Shown here: one piece after another, positions 16,719 to 25,412 of the stretch
How the letters are laid out: the number at the start of each line of letters is the position of its first letter
How positions within the stretch are numbered: position 1 is the stretch's first letter
Assembly (NCBI GenBank): GCA_041396705.1
Contig: JAWKYB010000002.1
Span: 656,920 to 720,919, forward strand
Direction of reading: 5' to 3'
DNA: 64,000 nucleotides
Source of the DNA: Alphaproteobacteria bacterium
GTDB lineage: Bacteria > Pseudomonadota > Alphaproteobacteria > CALKHQ01
Program-made: the position numbers and the translations under genes
The notes under the pieces: model-generated
What the model was told of the DNA's origin: nothing
What the model saw: only the letters and a program-made list of their open reading frames with translations
Database searches by the model: none

Positions 16719-17852
16719 ATGGCGACAGCCCCCGTGCTCGATCTCGATTCGCTGGTTGCGCCGATCTCCGACGAGGCGCCGACCGGCGAGGACCTGCGCG
16801 CCGACGCCTCGCCGACATCGATCTACTACCAGCTGAAGGACGCGCGCTCGTCCGCCCGCGCCGCCGAGCGGCAGAGCGCGGCGGAGGGCGAGAGCGGCAG
16901 CGTGCCCGACCAGTGGCGGGTGATCCTGGACAAGGCGCCGGCGGTGCTGGCCGAGCGCAGCAAGGACCTGGAGATCGCCGCCTGGCTGATCGAGGCCCTG
17001 GTCCGGTTCCACGGCTTCGCCGGGCTGCGCGACGGCTTCCGGCTGATCACCGCGCTGGTCGGGGCCCATTGGGCCGGCCTCTATCCGGTCGAGGACGAGG
17101 ACGGGCTGGAAACCAAGATCGCGCCGCTGACCGGCCTGAACGGCGAGGGCGCCGACGGCACGCTGATCATGCCGATCCGCCAGATTCCGTTGACCGAGCC
17201 GGGCGATACCGGCCCGCTGGCCTATTGGCACTACCAGCAGGCCGATGCCGTCGGCCGCATCGCCGACGAGGACAAGCGCCAGGCCCGCATCGACGCCGGT
17301 GCGATCACGGTCGACCAGTTCAATGCGGCGGTGAACGCGACCTCGCCGGGATTCTATCAGCGGCTGTTCGAGGATGCCGCGGAAGCGACCGCCGCCTTCG
17401 CCGAAATGGAGGCGGTGCTGAACGAGCTCTGCGGCGCGGACGGACCGCCGACCGGGGCGATCCGCTCGTCTATGTCCGACGTGATCGACCTGGTGCGGTA
17501 CGCCGCCCGCGACCGCATGCCGGTGGCGGCGGCGGAGCCGGAAGCGGCGGGCGATGCGGCCCAGGCGCCGGCGGCGGGCGGCGGCGGCGAGGCCGCCGCG
17601 GCCGCGCCGCGCGGCGGCAGCGACGTCATCGCCAACCGCGAGGATGCGTTCCGCCTGATCCTGAAGGCGGCGGAGTTCTTCCGGCGCAACGAGCCGCATT
17701 CGCCCATCGCCTATACGCTGGAGGACCTGGTCCGCCGCGGGCGCATGTCGCTGCACGAACTGTTGATCGAGCTGCTGCCAGACGGCGACGCCCGCCGCGG
17801 GTTCCTGACTGCCGCCGGAATCAAGCCGCGGGCCGACGGCGGCGAGGAGTGA
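16719..17852 (+). CDS. tssA: Type VI secretion system protein TssA
   Basis: A 377-residue protein starting with the ImpA N-terminal domain: LVAPISDEAPTGEDLRAD at about 9-26, then the helical segment through GLRDGFRLITALVGAHWAGLYPVE. An Ala/Gly-rich linker (about 275-300) leads to a C-terminal helical domain (about 305-370) containing EDAFRLILKAAEFFRRNEPHSP, typical of TssA. TssA docks at the baseplate/membrane complex and primes or caps sheath polymerisation. The ATG at 16719 follows GAGGAAG; an in-frame codon at 16650 would add a Pro-rich leader. It is the first gene of the locus but is cut off from tssB by 363 bases with a candidate sigma-54 promoter, so it may be expressed separately. Confidence 0.92.
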   Translation: MATAPVLDLDSLVAPISDEAPTGEDLRADASPTSIYYQLKDARSSARAAERQSAAEGESGSVPDQWRVILDKAPAVLAERSKDLEIAAWLIEALVRFHGFAGLRDGFRLITALVGAHWAGLYPVEDEDGLETKIAPLTGLNGEGADGTLIMPIRQIPLTEPGDTGPLAYWHYQQADAVGRIADEDKRQARIDAGAITVDQFNAAVNATSPGFYQRLFEDAAEATAAFAEMEAVLNELCGADGPPTGAIRSSMSDVIDLVRYAARDRMPVAAAEPEAAGDAAQAPAAGGGGEAAAAAPRGGSDVIANREDAFRLILKAAEFFRRNEPHSPIAYTLEDLVRRGRMSLHELLIELLPDGDARRGFLTAAGIKPRADGGEE

Positions 17853-18215
17853 CACGGTCGCGGGCCGCGGCGGCCCGGAGTGCGCCTGCGCACAGGCCGA
17901 TGCCGTGCGGGCTGGCAAAACCGTTGCAATGACGTTAGGATGGGCGCAGCCGCTCGGGCTCCGGCGGTGAAGTGTCGTTCAAAGTCCCTCAATGAACGGA
18001 CTCTCGGATTCATGCCGCCAACGGTTTTTGGGCGCCGTCGCGCACCGCAGGTGCCGGGCCGGCCACGGAAATGCAATCCGGCGATGTATTTAGAGTCTGT
18101 TCAAAAAGGCCAAAATAGTCTTTGCCCGCTGGTCTGCCCCGTGTGGGCGGCGCCGGCAGCCTGCCCCGCCTCGTTTTGCCCGACGACCATCCACACAATG
18201 GAGGCATGCTAAGCC
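17853..18215 (+). other. Long intergenic leader ahead of tssB
   Basis: No gene is recognised in these 363 bases. Near its left end (17913-17928) lies a candidate sigma-54 promoter. From about 18080 to 18125 the composition turns AT-rich, which could be a second, sigma-70-type promoter or an activator/IHF contact zone. If the sigma-54 site is used, the tssB message would carry a 5' leader of roughly 275 bases. GGAGG is found ten to fifteen bases before the tssB ATG. Confidence 0.5.
17913..17928 (+). promoter_or_regulatory. Candidate sigma-54 (RpoN) -24/-12 promoter
   Basis: The sequence TGGCAAAACCGTTGCA fits the sigma-54 pattern TGGC-N7-TTGCA with the invariant GG and GC separated by exactly ten bases. 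Only the CG of the -24 extension deviates from consensus. Transcription would begin near 17940 and run into tssB. Many T6SS loci are RpoN-dependent through an activator such as VasH; no such activator gene lies in this window, so it would have to be encoded elsewhere. Confidence 0.55.
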
Positions 18216-18743
18216 ATGGCGAGTATCCACGATAAGCTGGAACGGGTGCGCAAGCCCCGTGTCCACATCCGCTACGATGTAGAGACCGAGGGCGCCCAGG
18301 TCGAAAAGGAGCTGCCCTTCGTGGTCGGCGTCATGGGCGATTTCTCGGGCGACCCGACCGAGCCGCTGAAGCCGTTGAAGGATCGCAAGTTCATCCAGAT
18401 CGACCGCGACAACTTCAACGACGTCATGAAGCGCATGACCCCCGGGCTGCAGATGAAGGTCGAGAACACGCTGGCCGGCGACGGCAGCGAGATGGCGGTC
18501 GACCTGAAGTTCAACTCGATGGACGACTTCGACCCGGTCAATGTGGTCAACCAGATCGAGCCGCTGCGCAAGCTGCTGGAGACGCGCGACAAGCTGCGCG
18601 ACCTGATGTCGAAGGTCGACCGCTCGGAAGAGCTGGAAGGTCTGCTTGAGCAGGTGCTGAAGAGCGGCGAGGACCTGAAGGCGCTGGGCGCCCAGCTCGG
18701 CGTCGACGAGGAAGGCAAGAAATCCGACGGAGAGGGTGCGTAA
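18216..18743 (+). CDS. tssB: T6SS contractile sheath small subunit TssB
   Basis: A 175-residue VipA/ImpB-family protein. It opens with HDKLERVRKPRVHIRYDVET and the diagnostic LPFVVGVMGDFSG (about 32-44), followed by the helical C-terminal half ending in a charged tail. TssB pairs with TssC to build the contractile sheath around the Hcp tube in the cytoplasm. Its stop overlaps the tssC start by one base (TAATG), indicating translational coupling and matched output of the two sheath proteins. Confidence 0.96.
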   Translation: MASIHDKLERVRKPRVHIRYDVETEGAQVEKELPFVVGVMGDFSGDPTEPLKPLKDRKFIQIDRDNFNDVMKRMTPGLQMKVENTLAGDGSEMAVDLKFNSMDDFDPVNVVNQIEPLRKLLETRDKLRDLMSKVDRSEELEGLLEQVLKSGEDLKALGAQLGVDEEGKKSDGEGA

Positions 18744-20230
18744 TGGCTGAAACCCAAGCTGCCGAAGCCCAGGCCGCCGAAGCCGGGGAGGCCAGTCTCC
18801 TCGACCAGATGGTCGCGGCGACCAAGCAGACCGAGCCCGACCGGGCCCAGGACCTGCTGAAGACGCTGACCCAGGAAGCCCTGGCCGGCACGGTCACGTT
18901 CTCGAAGAACCTGACCCAGACCTTCAACGCCGCGATCGCGGCGATCGACGCCAAGCTGTCGGCCCAGCTCGCCGCGGTGATGCATCACGAGAAGTTCCAG
19001 AAGCTGGAAGGCACCTGGCGCGGGCTGCATCACCTGGTGATGAACTCCGAGACCAGCGCCACGCTGAAGATCCGCGTGCTGAACGTGTCGAAGCGCGACC
19101 TGTACAAGGACCTCAGCAAGGCGGTCGAGTTCGACCAGAGCCAGACCTTCAAGAAGCTGTACGAGACCGAGTTCGGCTCGCCCGGCGGCGAGCCCTACGG
19201 TGCGCTGATCGGCGACTACGAGTTCACCAACCATCCCGAGGACATCGAGCTGCTGACCGGGATGTCGAACATCGCCGCCGCCTCGTTCGCGCCGTTCATC
19301 TCGTCGGCCGGTCCGAAGATGTTCGGCTTCGAATCCTACGAGGAGCTCTCCAAGCCGCGCGATATGGAGAAGATCTTCGAATCGATCGAGTACGCCAAGT
19401 GGCGCAGCTTCCGCGACAGCGAGGATTCCCGCTTCGTGACGCTGACCATGCCGCGCGTGCTGGCGCGCGCGCCCTACGGTTCGGCGACCAAGCCGGTGGA
19501 GGAGTTCGGCTACGAGGAAGGCCGGCTCGACGCCAACGGCAATCCGGTGGCGATGGACCACACGGAGTTCTGCTGGATGAACGCGGCCTATGTGATGGGC
19601 GCGCGGCTGACCGACGCCTTCGCCCAGAACGGCTTCTGCACCGCCATCCGCGGCGCCGAAAACGGGGGCAAGGTGGAGAACCTGCCGAGCTATGTTTTCA
19701 AGAGCGACGACGGCGACAGCGACCAGAAGTGCCCGACCGAGATCGGCATCACCGACCGCCGCGAGGCGGAGCTGAGCAAGCTCGGCTTCCTGCCGCTGTG
19801 CCACTACAAGAACACCGACTATGCCGTGTTCTTCGGGGCGCAGACCAGCCAGAAGCCGAAGAAGTACGACCGGCCCGAGGCGACGGCGAACGCCGCCATT
19901 TCGGCCCGCCTGCCGTACATCATGGCGACCGCCCGCTTCGCCCACTACCTGAAGGTGATGGCGCGCGACAAGATCGGCTCGTTCATGGAGGCGGAGGATT
20001 GCGCCGCCTGGCTGAACCGCTGGATCAAGAACTACGTCAACGCCAACCCGGACGCGAGCGCCGAGATGCGGGCGAAATACCCGCTGCGCGAGGCGACGGT
20101 GCAGGTGAAGGAGGTGCCCGGCGCACCCGGCTCCTACCATGCCGTGGCCTATATGCGGCCGTGGCTGCAGATGGAGGAGCTGACCGCGTCGATGCGAATG
20201 GTCGCGCGCATTCCGCAGATGGGCGGCTGA
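18743..20230 (+). CDS. tssC: T6SS contractile sheath large subunit TssC
   Basis: A 495-residue VipB/EvpB-family protein with full family length. Landmarks are LEGTWRGLHHLV, IRVLNVSKRDLYKDLSKAVE, SPGGEPYGALIGDYEF, and the C-terminal RFAHYLKVMARDKIGSF block followed by the NRWIKNYVNANPDAS and PLREATVQVKEV strands that form the outer sheath layer. It forms the sheath with TssB and is recycled by ClpV. The N-terminal 35 residues are Ala/Glu-rich. It is coupled to tssB by a one-base overlap and followed 37 bases on by a second, divergent tssC-family gene. Confidence 0.96.
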   Translation: MAETQAAEAQAAEAGEASLLDQMVAATKQTEPDRAQDLLKTLTQEALAGTVTFSKNLTQTFNAAIAAIDAKLSAQLAAVMHHEKFQKLEGTWRGLHHLVMNSETSATLKIRVLNVSKRDLYKDLSKAVEFDQSQTFKKLYETEFGSPGGEPYGALIGDYEFTNHPEDIELLTGMSNIAAASFAPFISSAGPKMFGFESYEELSKPRDMEKIFESIEYAKWRSFRDSEDSRFVTLTMPRVLARAPYGSATKPVEEFGYEEGRLDANGNPVAMDHTEFCWMNAAYVMGARLTDAFAQNGFCTAIRGAENGGKVENLPSYVFKSDDGDSDQKCPTEIGITDRREAELSKLGFLPLCHYKNTDYAVFFGAQTSQKPKKYDRPEATANAAISARLPYIMATARFAHYLKVMARDKIGSFMEAEDCAAWLNRWIKNYVNANPDASAEMRAKYPLREATVQVKEVPGAPGSYHAVAYMRPWLQMEELTASMRMVARIPQMGG

Positions 20231-20267
20231 GGCCCACGGCCGTGGCAGCCCGCGCGCACGGCGGCCG

Positions 20268-21704
20268 ATGAATGCTGTAACCGGCCGCCGCGCGGACGCC
20301 GCCTTCGGCGCCTATGTGTTCCGCGCATTGGAGAGGGCCCTGGCCAACGGCCGGGGCCCTTTGCGCGAGCGGCTCGTTGGCGCGCTGGAGCTGGCGATCG
20401 CCCTGATCGACGAGCTGGTGCAGGACCAGCTCAACGCCGTGCTGCACAACCCCCGCTTCCAGCGCCTGGAGGCGACCTGGCGCGGGGTGCGCTACCTCGC
20501 CGGCCAGCTGTTGCCGAAGGACAACGTCAAGATCCGCGTGCTCAACATCCGCTGGCGCGACATCTGCCGCGACATCGAGCGGGCGATCGAGTTCGACCAG
20601 GCGGCGCTGTTCCAGCTGATCTACGACCAGGAGTTCGGCATCGCCGGCGGCGAGCCCTACGGCCTGCTGGTGGTCGACCACGAGGTGCAGCACAGCCCGA
20701 GCGCCGACCATCCGACCGACGACATCTCGGCCCTGAAAGGCCTGGCGCAGATCGCCGCGGCGGCGTTCGCGCCGTGCATCCTGGGCTGCGCGCCGGCGCT
20801 GCTGGAGGTCGACCGCTTCACCGGCATCGGCGCGACCACCGGTTTCACGGGCGTGTTCCGCAAGCCGGTCTACGCGCGCTGGCGCGCGATGCAGGAATCC
20901 GAGGACGCCCGCTTCGTCGGGCTGACCCTGCCGCACGTGCTGATGCGCCTGCCCTACACCGATGCCGGTCGCGCGCGCGACCGGTTCCGCTTTCGCGAGG
21001 ACGTCAGCGACCCCACCGGCGACGCCTATCTGTGGGGCAGCGCCGGCTTCGCCTTCGCCGGCATCGTGATCCGCGCGTTCCAGCGCTATCGCTGGTTCGC
21101 CGACATCCGCGGCGCCCGGCGCGATTCGCTCAGCGGCGGCCTGGTCACCGACCTGCCGGTGCACTGCTTCGCCACCGACCGCGACGGCGTCGCCATCCGC
21201 ATCTCGACCGATGTCGCGCTGACCGAGACCCAGGAGATCGGCCTTAGCGACGCCGGGATCATTCCGCTTATGAAATGCAAGGACACCGACTATTCGGCGT
21301 TCTACGGCAACCCGTCGCTGCAGCACTATCGCGAGTACAAGGACGCCGCCGCCAAGGTCAACGCCCGGCTGTCGTCGATGCTGCAGTACGTGCTGTGCGT
21401 TTCCCGCTTCGCCCACTACGTCAAGGTGATCGGCCGCGACAAGGTCGGCTCGTTCGCCACCCCGGAGGACTGCCAGGCTCATATCGAGCGCTGGCTGCGC
21501 AACTATATCGACGCCAGCCCCGACGCTTCGGACGAGCAGCGCGCCCGCTATCCGCTGCGCTCCGCCAGGGTGTCGGTGGTGGAGCGGCCGGGCCGGCCGG
21601 GCGACTATGTCGCCACCGTGCACCTGCAGCCGCACTTCCAGCTCGACCAGCTGATCTCGGCCTTCGAGCTGGTCACCGAGGTCAGCGCGCGGCGGGCGGC
21701 ATGA
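20268..21704 (+). CDS. Second TssC-family protein (ImpD-type)
   Basis: A 478-residue paralogue of the sheath large subunit. It keeps the family skeleton, LEATWRGVRYLAGQLLP, IRVLNIRWRDICRDIERAIE, GGEPYGLLVVDHEV and RFAHYVKVIGRDKVGSF, but differs from TssC at many positions and lacks the Ala/Glu-rich N-terminus. Two TssC-family genes in tandem are a known feature of alphaproteobacterial imp-type T6SS loci (impC and impD). The second copy is thought not to be the main sheath protein; a baseplate-proximal or cap role has been suggested for some, which I cannot test here. It sits between tssC and tssE, consistent with a part made in step with the baseplate. Confidence 0.88.
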   Translation: MNAVTGRRADAAFGAYVFRALERALANGRGPLRERLVGALELAIALIDELVQDQLNAVLHNPRFQRLEATWRGVRYLAGQLLPKDNVKIRVLNIRWRDICRDIERAIEFDQAALFQLIYDQEFGIAGGEPYGLLVVDHEVQHSPSADHPTDDISALKGLAQIAAAAFAPCILGCAPALLEVDRFTGIGATTGFTGVFRKPVYARWRAMQESEDARFVGLTLPHVLMRLPYTDAGRARDRFRFREDVSDPTGDAYLWGSAGFAFAGIVIRAFQRYRWFADIRGARRDSLSGGLVTDLPVHCFATDRDGVAIRISTDVALTETQEIGLSDAGIIPLMKCKDTDYSAFYGNPSLQHYREYKDAAAKVNARLSSMLQYVLCVSRFAHYVKVIGRDKVGSFATPEDCQAHIERWLRNYIDASPDASDEQRARYPLRSARVSVVERPGRPGDYVATVHLQPHFQLDQLISAFELVTEVSARRAA

Positions 21705-21742
21705 CCGGCGCCCGCGCGACAGGGCCGGAGGCGTGAAGCCCG

Positions 21743-22234
21743 ATGGCCCGTGACACCGCCCAGCCGCGGCTGCTGCTGTCGGTGCTCGACCGGCTGCTGA
21801 TCGAGACCGAAATGACCTCGATCCGCGACAGCGAGCGCTATACGGTCGACCATCTGCGCCAGGCGGTCGGCCGCGACCTCGAGCTGCTGCTGAACACCCG
21901 CCAGCGCTGCCTGCCGCTGCCCGATGGCATGAGCGAGCTGCCGCGCTCGGTGGTCAACTACGGCATTCCCGATTTCGCCGGCGCCAACCTGGCGCGCGAA
22001 GCGGAGAGCCGGCAATTGCGCCGCGACGTGGAGGAGGCGATCCGGCGCTTCGAGCCGCGGCTGCGCGACGTCAAGGTCGAGCTGCTGGAGCCGGGCGAGA
22101 GCCTCGACCGTTCGTTGCGCTTGCGTATCGACGCCACGGTCGAGGCGGAGCCGTTTCCCGAGCACGTGGTCTACGACTCCGTGCTGGAGCCGGTCACACG
22201 GACCTTTGCGGTGACGAGCGTGCTCGATGTCTGA
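21743..22234 (+). CDS. tssE: T6SS baseplate subunit TssE
   Basis: A 163-residue gp25/GPW-like protein. The N-terminal part LLLSVLDRLLIE leads to a central family motif LPRSVVNYGIPDFAG, and the C-terminal half RRFEPRLRDVKVELLEP forms the gp25 fold. TssE initiates sheath assembly at the baseplate. GGAGG lies about eleven bases before the ATG. Its last eight bases overlap the tssF start, so the two are coupled. Confidence 0.92.
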   Translation: MARDTAQPRLLLSVLDRLLIETEMTSIRDSERYTVDHLRQAVGRDLELLLNTRQRCLPLPDGMSELPRSVVNYGIPDFAGANLAREAESRQLRRDVEEAIRRFEPRLRDVKVELLEPGESLDRSLRLRIDATVEAEPFPEHVVYDSVLEPVTRTFAVTSVLDV

Positions 22235-24044
22235 CCGGCTGCTCGACTTCTACAACCGCGAGCTCTCGTTCATCCGGCAGATGGGCGAGTCCTTCGCGCG
22301 CCAGCATCCGGGCATCGCCGGCCACCTGCGGATGAGCGGCACCACGGTCGAGGACCCGCACGTCTCGCGGCTGATCGAGGCGTTCGCGCTGCTCAACGCC
22401 CGCACCCGGCTGAAGCTCGAGGACGACTTCCCGGAGCTGACCCAGTCGCTGCTCGATCTGCTGTACCCGCACTATCTGGCGCCGATCCCGTCGATGGCGA
22501 TCGCGCGGCTGCGCGCCGATCCGGCGGCCGAGGGCGTCGCCAGCGTGAAGCGGATGACCGAGGTCGACACCGAGCCGGTCGCCGGCGAGACCTGCCGCTT
22601 CCGCACCTGCTTCGACACCGACGTCTGGCCGGTCGAGCTGACCGCGGTGCAGTTCAGCGGCAGCCCGGTGGTGGCGCCGGCAAACCGGCAGGCGCCGAAC
22701 GCCGAGGGCGCGCTGCGGATCACGCTGCGCTGCATGAACGAGCAGGCGACGTTCAGCGACCTGCAGCCGGACCGGCTGCGCTTCTTCATCAGCGCCCAGC
22801 CGCAGATCGCCTATCTGCTCTACGAGCTGATCTTCAACCACACCCAGTCGGTCGCCTTCGCCGACGGGCCGGCGGACACCGAGCCGGTGATCGTCGACAA
22901 GTCGGTGATCGAGCCGGTCGGCTTCGGGCCGGACCAGGGCATGCTGCCCTATCCGGCCCGCTCCTTCGCCGGCTACCGACTGCTGACCGAGTTCTTCGCC
23001 TTCCCCGAGAAGTTCCTGTTCTTCGACATCGCCGGCTTCGACGCGAAGACGCTGATCGGCGCCGGGCGTACGCTGGAGCTGTTCCTGTATTTCGACCGCA
23101 GCGCCACCGAGCTGGAGCGCGGCGTCTCCGCCGATGCCCTCACCCTCGGCTGCACGCCGATCGTCAACCTGTTCCGGCAGCGTGCCGACCCGGTGCGGCT
23201 GACCCACAGCCAGAGCGAATACCGCGTGGTGCCGGATGCGCGCCGGCCGCGCGGGACCGAGGTCTATTCGGTGGACAACGTCAGCGGGCGCACCGCCGAG
23301 GGCGACGCCGTCGCGTTCGAGCCGTTCTTCGCGCTGCGCCACAGCCATGAGGACAGCGCCGGCAGGCGCTACTGGCATGCCCGCCGCTCGGCCGCGGTCG
23401 GCGACATCCCGGGCACGCAGACCCACCTCGCCTTCGTCGACCTCGACTTCAACCCCAATATCGCCCACGACCTCATCGTCTCGATCGAGACCACCTGCCT
23501 CAACCGCAACCTGCCCGACGACCTGCCGTTCGGCGGCGGCCACCCGGAGCTGCGCTTCGTCGAGCCCAACGCGGCGGTGGCCGGCATCGTCTGCGTCACC
23601 GCGCCGACATCGACGCTGCGGCTGAATTTCGGCGAGGCGGGCTATGTCCGGCTGATGTCGCACCTGGCGCTGAACCACCTCTCGCTGACCGGCGACGAGG
23701 CCGCGGCGACGCTGCGCGAGATCCTGACGCTGTACGATTTCCGCGACGCGCCGGAGACACGGGCGGTGATCGGCGGCATCGTCGAGGTGTCGACGCGGCC
23801 GACGGCCGCGCGTGCGCCGGGCGCCATCGTCGGCGCCATCTGCCGGGGGCTGGAGGTGAGCGTCACCTTCGACCCGTCGCGCTTCTCCGGCAGCGGCATG
23901 TTCCTGATGGCCAGCGTGCTGGAGCGCTTCTTCGCGCTCTATGCCTCGGCCAACTCGTTCACCCAGTTCGTCGCCCGGGTCAGGGGACGCAAGGGCCCGA
24001 TGAAGAAATGGCCACCGCGCGCCGGTCAGCGACAGATTCTGTAG
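22227..24044 (+). CDS. tssF: T6SS baseplate subunit TssF
   Basis: A 605-residue VasA/ImpG-family protein of normal family length. Signatures are the N-terminal LLDFYNRELSFIRQMGESFA, GIAGHLRM and RLIEAFALLNARTRLKLEDDFPEL blocks, followed by LLDLLYPHYLAPIPSMAIA. The central part carries SEYRVVPDARRP and the C-terminal part RFSGSGMFLMASVLERFFALYAS. TssF forms the baseplate wedge with TssG, TssE and TssK. It overlaps tssE by eight bases and tssG by 37, so this run is a tightly coupled translation unit. Confidence 0.95.
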   Translation: MSDRLLDFYNRELSFIRQMGESFARQHPGIAGHLRMSGTTVEDPHVSRLIEAFALLNARTRLKLEDDFPELTQSLLDLLYPHYLAPIPSMAIARLRADPAAEGVASVKRMTEVDTEPVAGETCRFRTCFDTDVWPVELTAVQFSGSPVVAPANRQAPNAEGALRITLRCMNEQATFSDLQPDRLRFFISAQPQIAYLLYELIFNHTQSVAFADGPADTEPVIVDKSVIEPVGFGPDQGMLPYPARSFAGYRLLTEFFAFPEKFLFFDIAGFDAKTLIGAGRTLELFLYFDRSATELERGVSADALTLGCTPIVNLFRQRADPVRLTHSQSEYRVVPDARRPRGTEVYSVDNVSGRTAEGDAVAFEPFFALRHSHEDSAGRRYWHARRSAAVGDIPGTQTHLAFVDLDFNPNIAHDLIVSIETTCLNRNLPDDLPFGGGHPELRFVEPNAAVAGIVCVTAPTSTLRLNFGEAGYVRLMSHLALNHLSLTGDEAAATLREILTLYDFRDAPETRAVIGGIVEVSTRPTAARAPGAIVGAICRGLEVSVTFDPSRFSGSGMFLMASVLERFFALYASANSFTQFVARVRGRKGPMKKWPPRAGQRQIL

Positions 24045-25123
24045 CCGATCGGCTGCACCACGAACCCGAGCGGTTCGCGCTGTTCCAGGCGGTGCGTCTG
24101 CTGGAGCAGGCGGCGCGCGTGGGCGCCGCCGCGCCGCCGTCGGCCGACCGCCCGGTCGGCCAGGACGCGCGGCCGGACAGCGAAGTGGTGCGGTTCCGCG
24201 CCGCCACCGGGCTCGCCTTTCCGGCCGGCGAGCTGCAGCGGATCGCCCTGGCGCCGGACCAGGAGCCGGCCGAAGGCGACGAGGCGCTGACGCAGACCGC
24301 GATCCGCCGCCGTGTCGGCCCGCAGCAGCCCGAGCTGTCGGTCAACCTGATGGGCCTGACCGGGCCGAGCGGCGTGCTGCCCCAGGGCTATTCCGAGATC
24401 CTGGTCCGGGCGCTGCGCGAACGCAGCGGCGCGATGCGCGACTTCTTCGACATGTTCAACCACCGCGCCATCGCGCTGTTCTACCGGGCGTGGGTGAAGT
24501 ACCGGATGCCGTTCTCGTTCGAGCGGCACGGCGGGCGCGGCGACGACGGCGTCACCCAGTTCCTGGCCGGGCTGGTCGGGCTCGGTCACGGGCGGGCACG
24601 GCGCCGGCACGCCGCCGCCGACGAGGCGTTCTTCCACTACGCCGGGCTCTATGCCCACTGGCCGCGTTCGGTCAGCGGGCTGGAGGCGATGCTGACCGAC
24701 TATCTGGACCGGCCGGTCGTCGCCGACCAGTTCTGCGGCCAGTGGCTGAAGCTGCCGGCGGAGGTGCAGACCCGGCTGGCCGGCCCGGGCAGCCCGGTGG
24801 AATCGAACTGCCAGCTCGGCGTTTCCGCGATGGCCGGCAGCCGCGCCTGGGACGTGCAGGGCACCATCCGGCTGCGCATCGGGCCGGTGCGCGGCCGGCT
24901 GTTCGAGGACCTGCTGCCCGGCGGCACCGCCTTCGCGCGCCTGCGCGACCTGGTGAGGATGTATCTGGGCCTGGAATATGCCTGCCGCCTGCAGCTGACC
25001 GTCGCGCGCGACGAGGCTCCGCCGGCCGCCCTGGACGGCCGCACCCGGCTGGGCCTGAACGGCTGGCTGATCGCCCATGCACCCAAGGCGGACCTCAAAG
25101 ATGCCGAATTCGCGCTGGTGTGA
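24008..25123 (+). CDS. tssG: T6SS baseplate subunit TssG
   Basis: A 371-residue VasB/ImpH-family protein. Visible signatures are the N-terminal FALFQAVRLLEQ block and the core LSVNLMGLTGPSGVLPQGYSE, DFFDMFNHRAIALFYRAW and YAGLYAHWPRSVSGLEAML segments. The last third carries MAGSRAWDVQGTIRLRIGPV. It completes the TssF-TssG wedge of the baseplate and bridges to TssK. It begins inside the end of tssF and is the last gene before a 289-base gap, so the first transcription unit may end here. Confidence 0.94.
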   Translation: MATARRSATDSVADRLHHEPERFALFQAVRLLEQAARVGAAAPPSADRPVGQDARPDSEVVRFRAATGLAFPAGELQRIALAPDQEPAEGDEALTQTAIRRRVGPQQPELSVNLMGLTGPSGVLPQGYSEILVRALRERSGAMRDFFDMFNHRAIALFYRAWVKYRMPFSFERHGGRGDDGVTQFLAGLVGLGHGRARRRHAAADEAFFHYAGLYAHWPRSVSGLEAMLTDYLDRPVVADQFCGQWLKLPAEVQTRLAGPGSPVESNCQLGVSAMAGSRAWDVQGTIRLRIGPVRGRLFEDLLPGGTAFARLRDLVRMYLGLEYACRLQLTVARDEAPPAALDGRTRLGLNGWLIAHAPKADLKDAEFALV

Positions 25124-25412
25124 CGGCCGGCACAGCGAAGCGGGGTGAAGGCACGCCATGTCTAGGGACGTTAAGTCGCTGTGAATGAAATCCGGTTCAC
25201 AAACAACGGTATCGTTCGGGACTGGAACCCGTGTATAAAGCGTCCGCACCGGCTGCCGCTCCCCGCGGCAAGGATGGTGCCGGGTCGCGACGGACGGCGT
25301 TTGCAGCGGACGTGTCAGCAGTCGGCCTGCCGAGCCAGGTATCAAAGCGCGAAACAGGCCAGTCGCAACAACATCTGGAACCGCGCCCCTGCGGTGAGCA
25401 TGGAGTAGACCT
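25124..25412 (+). promoter_or_regulatory. hcp upstream region with 22-bp inverted repeat
   Basis: No gene is seen in this 289-base gap. It contains an inverted repeat TGTGAA-N10-TTCACA at 25180-25201, a plausible operator for a dimeric regulator, and a TATAAA box at 25234-25239 with a poor -35. The region 25165-25245 is distinctly AT-richer than its surroundings. It probably gives hcp/vgrG their own promoter, which suits the large demand for Hcp. No sigma-54 element with exact spacing is present. Confidence 0.45.

Noticed and set aside
25300..25325. A TTTGCA box upstream of hcp that looked like the -12 part of a sigma-54 promoter
   Set aside because: The nearest GG lies nine, not ten, bases from the GC, and the -24 TGGC is missing.
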